From the NCBI GenBank assembly GCA_034435975.1, contig DAOTWD010000018.1:4022-68021 (forward strand): a DNA stretch of 64,000 nt, read 5' to 3'. Source of the stretch: CAKZQX01 sp034435975 (GTDB lineage: Bacteria; Chloroflexota; Chloroflexia; Chloroflexales; Chloroflexaceae). The translations under genes and the position numbers were made by a program. Each line of letters begins with the position of its first letter. Positions within the stretch are counted from its first letter, which is position 1. The notes beneath the pieces were generated by a model that saw nothing but the letters and a program-made list of their open reading frames with translations, was not told where the DNA came from and did not search any database. Positions 27,934 through 36,291 of this stretch are shown one piece after another.

Positions 27934-29022
27934 TTAATGTTGGGCCGCAAACGGATCGCCATAGCCTTCATTGGTCAGTGCCTCCTTGTCGGTAAGTGCA
28001 ATCAAAAATGCCAGCAGGTCGTTGCGATCACGGTCGCTCAAAACGAAACCAGCGATCAGATCGTGGCGGGCAGCGGCGCGTTCTGGTTCAGCGCCAGCAC
28101 CCTCGTGCCCGCCCGATTCATAGAAACGTAACACTGCCTCCAGCGTAGGCAGGCTGCCATCGTGCATATAGGGCGCGGTCATGGCCACATTGCGCAGCGG
28201 TGGCACGCGGAAACGGTAGGCATCTTCCGGTCGCCCGGTATGTGTGGCCAGGCCACGGTCGGCGCTTCGTCCGGCCCCCGTCGCCAGGTATTCCAGGTCG
28301 GCCCAGCGCGGTGGGTGGGCACGATCCGGCGGTGCAAGATCGACGTGGCAGTGTCCACAGGCCAAGCCGGGCGAGAAAAAGAGCTGCATACCACGTTGCG
28401 CTGCCGGTGTGAGCGCCGTGGTGTCGCCCTGGTACACAAAACGGTCATAGGGAGTATCAAAGGCCACCAGCGTGCGCAGGAAAGCGGCAATTGCGGTGCT
28501 AATCTGCCCCCAACCGAGCGGATCGGGATCGGTGGGAAAAGCGGCAGCAAAGCGCTCGACCAGCGCCGGATCGGCACGCAGTCGTGCCAGTACCACGACC
28601 GGATCGGCCCCCATCTCGACCGGGTGGGTGGTGAAGAGCGGGATCTGCATCTGCTGTTCCAGGCTGGTGATCGCTGGATTGGCGCGGGTCAAGCGGGGCA
28701 AGTAGCCCACATTCAAGAGCGAGGGCGCATTACGTAGCAGCGTTTCGCCGGTTGCGCCGGTGGGTGTCACGCGCCCGTCGCTAAAGGCCAGTTCCGGGCG
28801 GTGGCAGGTGGCGCAGGCCAGCCGCTCGTTGCCCGATAGTCGCCGGTCATAAAAGAGTTGCCGGCCCAGTTCGATGCGTGCCGGTTGATCGCTGGCTCCA
28901 GGTGGGGGAGGTACACCTGGCGGTAGCCGCCAGGTATAGGCAGATGGTTGTGGTGTACCACACATCTGCAGGAATGTTGCTATGATGATCAGCGAGAACA
29001 ACAATGGTATCAGCCGTGACAT
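27934..29022 (-). CDS. diheme cytochrome c peroxidase, MauG-like
   Basis: A 362-residue exported c-type diheme protein of the bacterial cytochrome c peroxidase/MauG family. An N-terminal hydrophobic segment ends in LQMC (C21), a poor lipobox, so it may be a lipoprotein or membrane-anchored. Heme motifs are CATCH (C70, C73, H74) and CGHCH (C222, C225, H226). The C-terminal part has the family block RVPPLRNVAMTAPYMHDGS. At the position where classical peroxidases supply the distal Met ligand (LKEAVAIM in Pseudomonas) this protein has LEAVLRFY, a tyrosine (Y301), as in MauG. It may therefore carry out long-range oxidation of a protein partner and not peroxide detoxification. It is divergent from the amine-oxidase-like lipoprotein gene. 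Confidence 0.88.
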   Translation of the reverse strand: MSRLIPLLFSLIIIATFLQMCGTPQPSAYTWRLPPGVPPPPGASDQPARIELGRQLFYDRRLSGNERLACATCHRPELAFSDGRVTPTGATGETLLRNAPSLLNVGYLPRLTRANPAITSLEQQMQIPLFTTHPVEMGADPVVVLARLRADPALVERFAAAFPTDPDPLGWGQISTAIAAFLRTLVAFDTPYDRFVYQGDTTALTPAAQRGMQLFFSPGLACGHCHVDLAPPDRAHPPRWADLEYLATGAGRSADRGLATHTGRPEDAYRFRVPPLRNVAMTAPYMHDGSLPTLEAVLRFYESGGHEGAGAEPERAAARHDLIAGFVLSDRDRNDLLAFLIALTDKEALTNEGYGDPFAAQH

Positions 29023-29097
29023 AGTGCATTGTATGTAGGATGTCAGATATTCCTGCCGGGTACTCTAACTAGATATCCCCCGGGTAGGAAGGCGCGG

Positions 29098-29178
29098 CGC
29101 TGGCGAGAAGTGAGGGAAGAGGAGAGAGGGGTGAGAAGAAGAGGGTTCTCTCCTCTCGCTCCTCGCTTCTCGCTCCTG
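29098..29178. repeat. dispersed palindromic element, copy 1 (diverged)
   Basis: CTGGCGAGAAGTGAGGGAAG on the left and a matching pyrimidine-rich CTCCTCTCGCTCCTCGCTTC on the right make a long imperfect hairpin. It belongs to the same family as the copies at 29671, 33413 and 33701 but differs in the centre. Confidence 0.75.
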
Positions 29179-29414
29179 GATCAGCCCCTGCGTCCCGTCC
29201 GTGATGAAGTCTCGTTGTAGTACTGGACATTGTACAACAGAGAATCGCTGTTACGCTGCTTCAGGCTGTTGATGTACGTGATCTTTATGTATCATACCGG
29301 CGAAAAAAGTTGTTTTAATGATTTTTATATATATTTTTAATCGAATTTCATATCGGCGTAAGCAGTACTATTATAGCAGTTTTCGGAGGAAATTACTATA
29401 CCTGCTAAGATGAA

Positions 29415-29440
29415 CAAAGACACAGCAAGCCGTGTCTTTT
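29415..29440 (+). terminator. orphan terminator-like hairpin
   Basis: CAAAGACAC, loop AGCAAGCC, GTGTCTTTT. The stem is followed by a short U-run on the plus strand, but no gene lies upstream in that direction. The AT-rich DNA before it could encode a small RNA; that is speculative. Confidence 0.4.
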
Positions 29441-29670
29441 GCGGTTCAAACAAAAACGACATACGCGACTTCAGTCAGTTCCAGCAGCGTCAGACACGGA
29501 TTGGCTATGCCGAAACGAGTCTTTGTTCCTGATTGGTAGCCAGCGCCAGATGAAAAGCGAAACATAACGACACCGATAGTGCAGTCTGAGAATGAACAGC
29601 ATGTCATCAACGGGTGGAGGTGCGGTATAACACCGGAATGCGTCGTGCAACAAATAGCAAGCCTATACCG

Positions 29671-29758
29671 GGCGAGAAGTGAGGGAAGAGGCGAGAGGCG
29701 TGAGACGTGAGGTTCTCTCCTCTCGTTCCTCGCTCCTCGCTTCGCGTCCCTCCGGGCT
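29671..29758. repeat. dispersed palindromic element, copy 2
   Basis: Contains GAAGTGAGGGAAGAGGCGAG and GAGGTTCTCTCCTCTCGTTC, identical to copies 3 and 4, and ends in the short GCGTCCCTCCGGG palindrome that recurs at 33.5-33.9 kb. Confidence 0.85.
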
Positions 29759-30022
29759 GGTCGCCTACAAAGAAGAGCCATGAAATGCGATGACATGCAG
29801 TGCCCATCAGTGGTGTGCGACGGGGCATTGTCGTGCATTGCTATCCATATTTAGGCAGCGATGGCCATGATGGCGGTGCATGATCGTTGTAAGGCAATGG
29901 CAGGCAATGCGGGGCTGTGGGCAATACGCGGCGCTGCCGACGCTGCGGGTGCTGCGTGGCAATGTATGGCGATGGGACGCATCCGCAATGGTGTACACCG
30001 TACCACAATGTATGTCCTGATC

Positions 30023-30028
30023 TATAAT
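30023..30028 (+). promoter_or_regulatory. -10 promoter element TATAAT
   Basis: Perfect TATAAT followed about 23 bases later by the ribosome-binding site AAGGAG at 30051-30056. No clear -35. It probably drives the lipoprotein gene that follows. Confidence 0.5.
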
Positions 30029-30068
30029 GGGGCAAGCTCGATTATACCATAAGGAGCAGTATGTGCTT

Positions 30069-31856
30069 ATGCGTCATACATATACCATAACGACCCTCGT
30101 TCTTCTGTTCATCACTGCCTGTGGCTCGTCAGCACGCGGGCCAAAAACCTCCGTCCCGCCGCGCACACCCGTCACCCGCGCCACGGTTGCCACAGATGAG
30201 GTAGGTCGACTGGCTGAACGTAGCCCGTCTGCGCCCGAAGCGCTGCCGCTGGTAGCCGCCCGTATTGCCCAGGTCGATGCCGCGCTCGCCAGTTCGCAGC
30301 CCATCCTCACCCTGGATGGGCTTGATCCAACGGCGCAACAGGCGCAAGAACAGGCGGTACGCGATCCGCGTGTGCGCACGACTATGCGCACCAATGAAGG
30401 CCAGCCGATGCGTGCCGAGGTGTTCGGTGTTTACCCGCTCAGTCCGGCGGACATTACGACCGCCACGGCTGTCTGCCAGACCAGCGACTGCTACCGCGTC
30501 GAGTTATACAACTTTGGCAGCAACCAGACCGTGCTGGCCGTCGTTGACCCGGCCACGGACACAGTGATCGACGTGAACATCCTCAACGAGACCCAGCCGA
30601 CAGTCGTTCCGCAGCACCTGATGGATCTGGCGGCGGAGATCGCCCTGGCTGCCCCGGAGGTACGTGCCGAGCTGGGTTTGCAACCCGACGCGGCGATGAT
30701 CCAGCAGCCGCAGATGAAGGTGCAGTTTCAAGCCACTGCCTGTGAGCGCTCGCGGCATCTGTGTGTCGCCCCGATCTTTGTCTGGGGTGAGCGGGCGCTG
30801 TGGGTGATTGTTGATGTTACTGACTATACCATTATTGGCCTGCGCTGGACGGATCTGGGTGCCTCCAGTCGCATGGCGATTACCGAACAACGCCTGCAAG
30901 ACGAGGTTGTTACGCGCCTGTACTGCGAGCAAACGAGCGCGCTGACCCGCGACGGGTGGGATTTGAACTATATTCTGACCAGTTCCGATGGCCTGGAGAT
31001 CCGCGATGTACAATTCAATGGCACGCCTGTATTGCGCAGCGCCAAACTGGTAGATATTCATATCAACTATTCGTCGATCGAGGGCTTTGGTTACAGCGAT
31101 GCCCTGGGCTGTCCAGTCTTCTCGGCGGCGGCGGTGGTGGCATGGAATGGGCCGCACCTGGAGACGATCACCGCCAGCGATGGTACACCAGGATTTGCCT
31201 TGATCCAGCGCTTCCGCAGCGAGTTCTGGCCGGTGCCCTGCAACTATGCGTATCAGCAGCGCTACGAGTTCTATGCTGATGGCCGTTTCCGCCCGGTATT
31301 TGTGATTGATGGGCGCGGATGTGGCAACGATGGTACCTATCGCCCGATTATGCGCATTGCGCCCGCGCTGGAGCAAGCGCGTTTTGCCGAGTGGACAGGC
31401 CGTGACTGGCAGCTATGGTCGCGTGAGAGCTGGCAACTCCAGCAACCGACCACGGCCTACACCGCCGAGGGCTATCAGTACCGGCTGGACGATGGTACAG
31501 GCAACGGCTGGTATATTGAGCCAGGGCAGGGGCAGTTTGGCGATAGCGGGCGTGGCGATAATGCCTACCTCTATGTCAGCCGCGTGCATGCCGACCGTGA
31601 CGAGGGCGAGAGCGATATGCCCACACTGGGCGATTGCTGCAACACCGATGAGCGCCAGGGGCCAGAGCGCTTTATCGATCCGCCCGACGCGCTGGGCGAT
31701 GTACCGGTGGTACTCTGGTATGTGCCGCAGTTGAAAAACTCAGACGAGCCGGGGGCCGAGTATTGCTGGGCCGACGCCGTGCTGGAGGATGGCGTGTTTG
31801 TGCCGCAGGTCTGGCCCTGCGCGGCCGGGCCAATGTTTGTGCCGGTGGGACGGTAA
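30069..31856 (+). CDS. lipoprotein resembling a copper amine oxidase catalytic domain, copper histidines missing
   Basis: A 595-residue exported lipoprotein: MRHTYTITTLVLLFITAC with lipobox ITAC (C18). The start is ATG 30069 or GTG 30063, the latter closer to AAGGAG. By eye the second half follows the copper amine oxidase catalytic domain: LGC then AAAVVAWNG, FALIQRFRSEFWPVPCNYAY matching the strand with the cofactor tyrosine (T-x-x-N-Y-[D/E]; here Y393), YEFYADGRF matching F-x-x-DG, and late VPVVLWYVPQL matching DVVLWYTFG. However, the HxH copper pair is replaced (NDGTYRP), the third histidine after VVLWY is absent, and the loop with the catalytic Asp looks shortened. So the fold is probable but normal amine oxidase chemistry is not. 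Many Cys residues suggest disulfides. Confidence 0.55.
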   Translation: MRHTYTITTLVLLFITACGSSARGPKTSVPPRTPVTRATVATDEVGRLAERSPSAPEALPLVAARIAQVDAALASSQPILTLDGLDPTAQQAQEQAVRDPRVRTTMRTNEGQPMRAEVFGVYPLSPADITTATAVCQTSDCYRVELYNFGSNQTVLAVVDPATDTVIDVNILNETQPTVVPQHLMDLAAEIALAAPEVRAELGLQPDAAMIQQPQMKVQFQATACERSRHLCVAPIFVWGERALWVIVDVTDYTIIGLRWTDLGASSRMAITEQRLQDEVVTRLYCEQTSALTRDGWDLNYILTSSDGLEIRDVQFNGTPVLRSAKLVDIHINYSSIEGFGYSDALGCPVFSAAAVVAWNGPHLETITASDGTPGFALIQRFRSEFWPVPCNYAYQQRYEFYADGRFRPVFVIDGRGCGNDGTYRPIMRIAPALEQARFAEWTGRDWQLWSRESWQLQQPTTAYTAEGYQYRLDDGTGNGWYIEPGQGQFGDSGRGDNAYLYVSRVHADRDEGESDMPTLGDCCNTDERQGPERFIDPPDALGDVPVVLWYVPQLKNSDEPGAEYCWADAVLEDGVFVPQVWPCAAGPMFVPVGR

Positions 31857-32254
31857 TGCCGTGGTATGCAGTGTCCTACCGCAGTCCTGAACGACAGGAG
31901 GTACGTCGTGGGGGGTGGATGTTCTGCCCTGGCGGGGCAGCCGTCCTCGAAGCGGCCACGTATGAAGATACTTTATACACGAATAGGCCGTGCCATTGTC
32001 AGCAGATGATCGCGATTGACCGGATCCATGCGCCGTTACGGGTGCGTACGGCGTACCTCCTCTTGAGAGGAGGTATGCGTTCTTGCCCGGGACGCGACCG
32101 TGGTACACGTCCACCTGCCTGGCTGGCGCGTCAGTCCGCGCAGGCGGGCTTCGCCAACCGGTAGCCCACCCGTTGACGGGTCGGGCGATCTGCGTCTTTG
32201 CGTTACAACATGCGTGTCGCACGCCGTGCGGCGGAGATGGAAGGAGATAATGAT
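31857..32254. other. 400-bp intergenic region
   Basis: Between two co-directional genes of the secreted island. It contains a strong hairpin at 32051-32079 (listed) and otherwise nothing I can identify. Confidence 0.5.
32051..32079 (+). terminator. hairpin after the amine-oxidase-like gene
   Basis: TACCTCCTCT and AGAGGAGGTA form a perfect 10-bp stem around TG, extended by wobble and GC pairs to about 13. It is followed by GTTCTTG, a weak U-rich tail. It lies about 200 bases past the stop. Confidence 0.45.
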
Positions 32255-33298
32255 ATGAGTCGCAAACGACGTGCTACGTCTGCAACTGGGCGTGGCAGCA
32301 AGCGGGCGGCGGTCGCATCTGGATCAACGCCGCGTAGCGTTCCGGTTGCCTGGCTGGTGTCAGGTTTGTTGCTTGTGATCGGGTTGGGATCGGGCTGGTG
32401 GTTGATTGGCCGTAGCGTAAGCAGCGAGAGCAATGCCGCGCCGTCATCGTCTGGCAGCATTGGCGGTGTAGCTGACTGTCGTGCGTTGCCACGCTTCAAC
32501 GAACGCCTGGGTTACAAGGATCGGCTTGGTATCAGCACCAGCGAGCGCAACTATGTGGGACTGGTCATCTTCGATGGACGCATTCCGCTCACGGCCCCGG
32601 TGTCAGAACGTGATCTGCACCAGGAACCGTCGTGGAGCGAAGCAGGCACGTTGGGGCCGTTCGTACTGGATCGGCAGGGCCACATCTACACTGCGCCTGT
32701 GCCCCGCACCGCTGTCAGCGACAACCCGCCCGATGTGCAGAACACGATCTATCGGGTTGACAGCGACACCGCCGTCATGCAACCCTACCTTACTCTGCCC
32801 GATACACCACCCGCCTCGCCCCAGAACCCGTTTGGTATTCTGGGCATGGCCTATGATTGCGATAGCGACGCACTGTATGTCAGCACGGTGGCTGGCTCGA
32901 CCTTGAGTGCCGAACAGGGGCAGATCGTGCGCCTTGATCTGGAAACCGGCACGGTCACCCCACAGGTGGTGGGGGTTGATGCCATTGGCCTGGCGGTGTT
33001 TCGCGGTGTACAGGGCAAGCGCCTCTACTTCGGGCTGGCACGTGAGTCAACGCTGGCATCGGTAGCGCTGGACGCAGAGGGGCATGCGGTAGGGGATATT
33101 CGTACCGAGCTGAACCTGACTGATTATGCGGGGGGGATGGGCGAGCCAAAAGTGCGTCGCATCAGTTTCGAGCGCGAGACGATGACGCTCTATATCGTAC
33201 CGTTCAACTTCAACCTGCGCGCCGTGTCCGAGCAGCAACAGGTGATCGTGCGCTACCACTACGATCAGCAGCGTGATGGGTGGGTGGTTATGCCATAG
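32255..33298 (+). CDS. membrane-anchored propeller-like protein, unknown function
   Basis: A 347-residue protein starting at ATG 32255 with AAGGAG eight bases upstream. A basic N-terminus (RKRRATS...GRGSKR) precedes one membrane helix (about 32-52), then a Ser-rich linker and an extracytoplasmic beta-rich domain. Repeats such as GHIYTAPVPR, NTIYRVDSDT, GQIVRLDLETGTV and TLASVALDAEG look like blades of a six- or seven-bladed propeller of the SMP-30/NHL type. No catalytic residues are recognised. Lying after the amine-oxidase-like lipoprotein, it may be another part of the same surface assembly. Confidence 0.7.
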   Translation: MSRKRRATSATGRGSKRAAVASGSTPRSVPVAWLVSGLLLVIGLGSGWWLIGRSVSSESNAAPSSSGSIGGVADCRALPRFNERLGYKDRLGISTSERNYVGLVIFDGRIPLTAPVSERDLHQEPSWSEAGTLGPFVLDRQGHIYTAPVPRTAVSDNPPDVQNTIYRVDSDTAVMQPYLTLPDTPPASPQNPFGILGMAYDCDSDALYVSTVAGSTLSAEQGQIVRLDLETGTVTPQVVGVDAIGLAVFRGVQGKRLYFGLARESTLASVALDAEGHAVGDIRTELNLTDYAGGMGEPKVRRISFERETMTLYIVPFNFNLRAVSEQQQVIVRYHYDQQRDGWVVMP

Positions 33299-33321
33299 TC
33301 GAGAAAGATGTGCAGTGCTTT

Positions 33322-33350
33322 CAGGTGACAGGTGACAGGTGACAGATGAC
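33322..33350. repeat. CAGGTGA heptamer array
   Basis: CAGGTGACAGGTGACAGG continues to three exact CAGGTGA units plus a diverged fourth, just after a gene's stop codon. The same heptamer forms the arms of the inverted array at 55913-55994. Confidence 0.8.
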
Positions 33351-33412
33351 CAGTCGGCCTGGTGCAACTTCCTATTCTCTGTCTCCTCATCTGGTGCATA
33401 GGGTGCAGCAGG

Positions 33413-33540
33413 GGCGCTGGCGAGAAGTGAGGGAAGAGGCGAGAGGCGTGAGACGTGAGGTTCTCTCCTCTCGTTCCTCGCTCCTCACTTCTCGCTACTC
33501 GCTCCTCACTTCTCGCTCCTCGCTTCGCGTCCCTCCGGGG
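33413..33540. repeat. dispersed palindromic element, copy 3
   Basis: Left arm GGCGCTGGCGAGAAGTGAGG, centre GAGGTTCTCTCCTCTCGTTC, right arm containing CTCACTTCTCG twice. The right arm is the reverse complement of the left CGAGAAGTGAG, so RNA from either strand can fold into a long hairpin. Confidence 0.85.
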
Positions 33541-33890
33541 CGCGGCGGGCGGGTGCGCGTCCCTCCGGAGCGCAAGACGACGTAGCGCGGCGCGGGCGGG
33601 TGCGCGTCCCTCCGGGGCGTGGGCGCGGCACGGACGCGGGCACGCCGGAGCCGTGCCCTACAGCGGGCGGCGGGCGAACCTGGGTGCGCGTCCCTCCGGG
33701 GCGCTGGCGAGAAGTGAGGGAAGAGGCGAGAGGCGTGAGACGTGAGGTTCTCTCCTCTCGTTCCTCGCTCCTCACTTCTCGCTCCTCGCTCCTCACTTCT
33801 CGATCCTCGCTTCGCGTCCCTCCGGGGCGCGGGTGGGCGGGTGCGCGTCCCTCCGGGGCGTGGGCGGGTGCGCGTCCCTCCGGGGCGCGG
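33527..33890. repeat. seven copies of a 17-bp GC palindrome
   Basis: GCGTCCCTCCGGGGCGC or a close variant begins at about 33527, 33557, 33604, 33688, 33814, 33845 and 33872. Each is symmetric: GCG-t-CCC, loop TCC, GGG-g-CGC, where the t and g can pair as a wobble in RNA. An eighth, partial copy ends the element at 29744-29756. Confidence 0.8.
33701..33829. repeat. dispersed palindromic element, copy 4
   Basis: Nearly identical to copy 3 over its first 80 bases, with a slightly different number of CTCCTCACTTCTCG units in the right arm. Confidence 0.85.
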
Positions 33891-34134
33891 GCGGGCGCCG
33901 CTCCGCGTGCGGTAACGCATGGCGTGCGGTGTGCGCTACAGGCTCCCAGTTTCACGCAAAAGCCCACAGGAACAAAAGTGCAGAGGGTATGTTCGTGTGG
34001 TAAGGCAGACCGAGCCGTGAAGTCGCGCAGAGCGGATGGCTTGCCGCGCACAGCGACAACGGTATACCTGAAGACCCGTTACGGCTGCATCTATGTGTCT
34101 TTGCGTGAACAAGCCAGAGTGCCTCAGCCATCCA

Positions 34135-36291
34135 TCAATACTGTAACATCGCATAATACGACTGCTGCGCGGCTTCACGAGCATCCTTGAGGGTAAAGAT
34201 ACCCTGCTCTGCCAGCAAGGGAATCAGTTTGAGAAAAACCTCGCCCGTGACAATCGCATCACCCAGAGCCGTATGACGACCAATAATGTTCACGCCCAGC
34301 CGTTGCGCAATAGTTTCCAGGCTGTGATCTGCCAATGAGGGATGCACAACCGCCGAGAGCAGCAGCGTATCCAGCACAGGCTGAATGAACTTGATACCGG
34401 TTTGTGTCTCTTTCAACTGCAAAAAGCGCATATCAAAGGCCGCATTATGCGCCACCAGTACGGTATCCTCTGCAAACTGATAGAAAATAGGTAACACCTG
34501 TTCAATCGTGGGCTGGCCCTGGAGCATCTCCGGCGATATGCCATGGATATTCACCGACTGTGATGATATTGAGCGCTGTGGATCTATCAACTGCTCCATG
34601 GACTCATGGCGCAACAGGCGTCCATTCACCAGCCTGATAGCACCAATCGCAATAATCTCATCACCTTCTGAGGGATTTAAGCCCGTTGTTTCGGTATCGA
34701 AGACGGTATAGGTGAGTTCAGTAAGTAGGCATTGATCCAGCTCAGGCTTCTGCCCCGGCTGATTAAACAGGTCAAAATCATAATATTCGGGCCGGCTTTC
34801 GGGCGTTACCTGGGGCATGATCGTTAATTCCAACTGTGGTTCCGGTAAGGCAATCGGTAATAAAAGCCGAAAGTAGGCCTGATTCGTCTGTTTATCAGTA
34901 TGACACCAGAATTCCCCTTTGTGCCGTTCCGCTACATCTTTTAATGTCAGCGGCGTTCCCTCACCGTTAGTGACCAGCGCCTGGGTTTCCCAGGCATGCA
35001 GAACTTCGGCTTTAATTGGTGAACCATACCAGATCATATCCAGGCGCGCAAAGCGACCACTCCGTTGCAAATCAAAGGTAACCTCCCGAACATCATATTG
35101 ATCGCGCAGTCGGCGCATGATATACGTCATAGCCTGGACAATCGAATAACTGTCAATCTTGATCCAGAGGGTGGTATCCACCGGTTCGGCGTGGGCCTGT
35201 ACATTTAACTTGTTCGTAAACTGGCGTTGTAGCGCTGATATCAGATCGCTGCCATGCATATTCTCCAGTGGCCATTGCGACTCCAGATATTCACCCGTCT
35301 CGCGCAGCGTGCGATCCAGCTGAGTACTCAAGGCAATCGACTCTTCACGAATGATTTTGGTAAACAGGTTGAGATGATCACGCCCCATATCTGGATATTC
35401 GAGTATGGTTTCAATTGCGGCACGAATATTGGCTAAGGACGAACGGGTATGTTCAACAATCGACTGGAGCAAAATATCTTTACGGTTGTTCACCTCGTAT
35501 CTGTGGGTAATATCGTCAATTGTCAGCACAAACCCTGTTATTTCTTTATGTTTATGGTGAACCGGGGTCATACTGACACGGATTAATTGACCGCCCTTGG
35601 CTGTAGTGACAAAGTGGGAAACAGCAGAGCCGTTGCCCTGACGCAGGGTATAATGGAGATGCTCCAACGCATGCACAATAATCGTACGCTCAATAAGCGC
35701 AAAGATCGAGCGTCCTAACCCTACCAGACCACCGCCCCTGCTGGTTGTTAATTTATCGGTGCTATAGTTGAACAACTGGCGTGCCCGGTTGTTATACAGC
35801 AGAATCTGCCCTTCAATATTACAGACAAGTACACCCTGGGTGAGCTCCGACATCAATGCCGCCAGAATATCCTTTTCCTCTTCTAGATCAGCACGGGCGC
35901 TACGAATCCTGGTTTCAACATCAATCTTCAGATCTTGATGTCGATCTGCAAAAGCATTGATGATATGCGCCAGTTGCTGAGTTTCAGACGGACCAGCCGG
36001 GATAATGCGATGATCGGGATTGGCGTTGAGGATCAACCTGGTTTCCTCGTGCAGCCGCGTCGCATGAACATAAATACTAAAAAGACGTTCTAGTGCCGAG
36101 CCAATGCCAACCAGTAAAAAAAAGGTAAAGATAGCAATAATCCCGATCCGTTCTATCAGAATTCTACTAATCAAGGCCTGCTCAGCGGAATCCAGGTTGT
36201 ACCAGATAATCAGGAGACAGGTACCGATGATATACACGATGAATGTAAACAGGCCTGCGACACTCAGGACAAACTTTACTTTCAGGCTCAT
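34135..36291 (-). CDS. membrane PAS sensor with degenerate kinase part fused to DEDDh exonuclease
   Basis: A 718-residue protein. Two membrane helices (about 5-30 and 45-70), a HAMP-like linker, a PAS domain (about 145-260), a helical HisKA-like segment (EHTRSSLANIRAAIETIL, with a His but not the HExxxPL pattern), a remnant ATPase region lacking N and G boxes, and a C-terminal DnaQ-type 3'-5' exonuclease (about 525-705). The exonuclease keeps D532 and E534 (FDTETTGL), the Asp of HNAAFDMRF, H673 and D678, so it should be active, whereas the kinase part should not be. Its ATG overlaps the response-regulator stop (ATGA). It is the last gene of the SLC5-sensor operon. Confidence 0.88.
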   Translation of the reverse strand: MSLKVKFVLSVAGLFTFIVYIIGTCLLIIWYNLDSAEQALISRILIERIGIIAIFTFFLLVGIGSALERLFSIYVHATRLHEETRLILNANPDHRIIPAGPSETQQLAHIINAFADRHQDLKIDVETRIRSARADLEEEKDILAALMSELTQGVLVCNIEGQILLYNNRARQLFNYSTDKLTTSRGGGLVGLGRSIFALIERTIIVHALEHLHYTLRQGNGSAVSHFVTTAKGGQLIRVSMTPVHHKHKEITGFVLTIDDITHRYEVNNRKDILLQSIVEHTRSSLANIRAAIETILEYPDMGRDHLNLFTKIIREESIALSTQLDRTLRETGEYLESQWPLENMHGSDLISALQRQFTNKLNVQAHAEPVDTTLWIKIDSYSIVQAMTYIMRRLRDQYDVREVTFDLQRSGRFARLDMIWYGSPIKAEVLHAWETQALVTNGEGTPLTLKDVAERHKGEFWCHTDKQTNQAYFRLLLPIALPEPQLELTIMPQVTPESRPEYYDFDLFNQPGQKPELDQCLLTELTYTVFDTETTGLNPSEGDEIIAIGAIRLVNGRLLRHESMEQLIDPQRSISSQSVNIHGISPEMLQGQPTIEQVLPIFYQFAEDTVLVAHNAAFDMRFLQLKETQTGIKFIQPVLDTLLLSAVVHPSLADHSLETIAQRLGVNIIGRHTALGDAIVTGEVFLKLIPLLAEQGIFTLKDAREAAQQSYYAMLQY

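Larger units (their letters stand above)
29023..30068. other. 1-kb divergent intergenic region with repeats
   Basis: Between the divergent peroxidase and amine-oxidase-like genes. It holds two copies of the purine/pyrimidine palindromic element (29098-29178 and 29671-29758), a strongly AT-rich patch (29305-29350), an orphan terminator-like hairpin (29415-29440) and a -10 element at 30023. Open frames across the palindromic element were rejected because they arise from the repeat. Confidence 0.6.
33299..34134. other. 835-bp repeat-filled intergenic region
   Basis: Convergent intergenic DNA made almost entirely of repeats: CAGGTGA heptamers (33322-33350), two copies of the long palindromic element (33413-33540 and 33701-33829) and seven copies of a 17-bp GC palindrome (33527-33890). 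Open frames over 100 codons here are products of the repeats. Confidence 0.75.

Noticed and set aside
29446..29838. Minus-strand open frame of 130 codons
   Set aside because: It runs across the dispersed palindromic element; the middle is translated repeat, and the rest matches nothing.
33495..34051. Several open frames of 100-190 codons rich in Pro/Arg/Gly
   Set aside because: They are translations of the GCGTCCCTCCGGGGCGC and GAGAAGTGAGG repeats.
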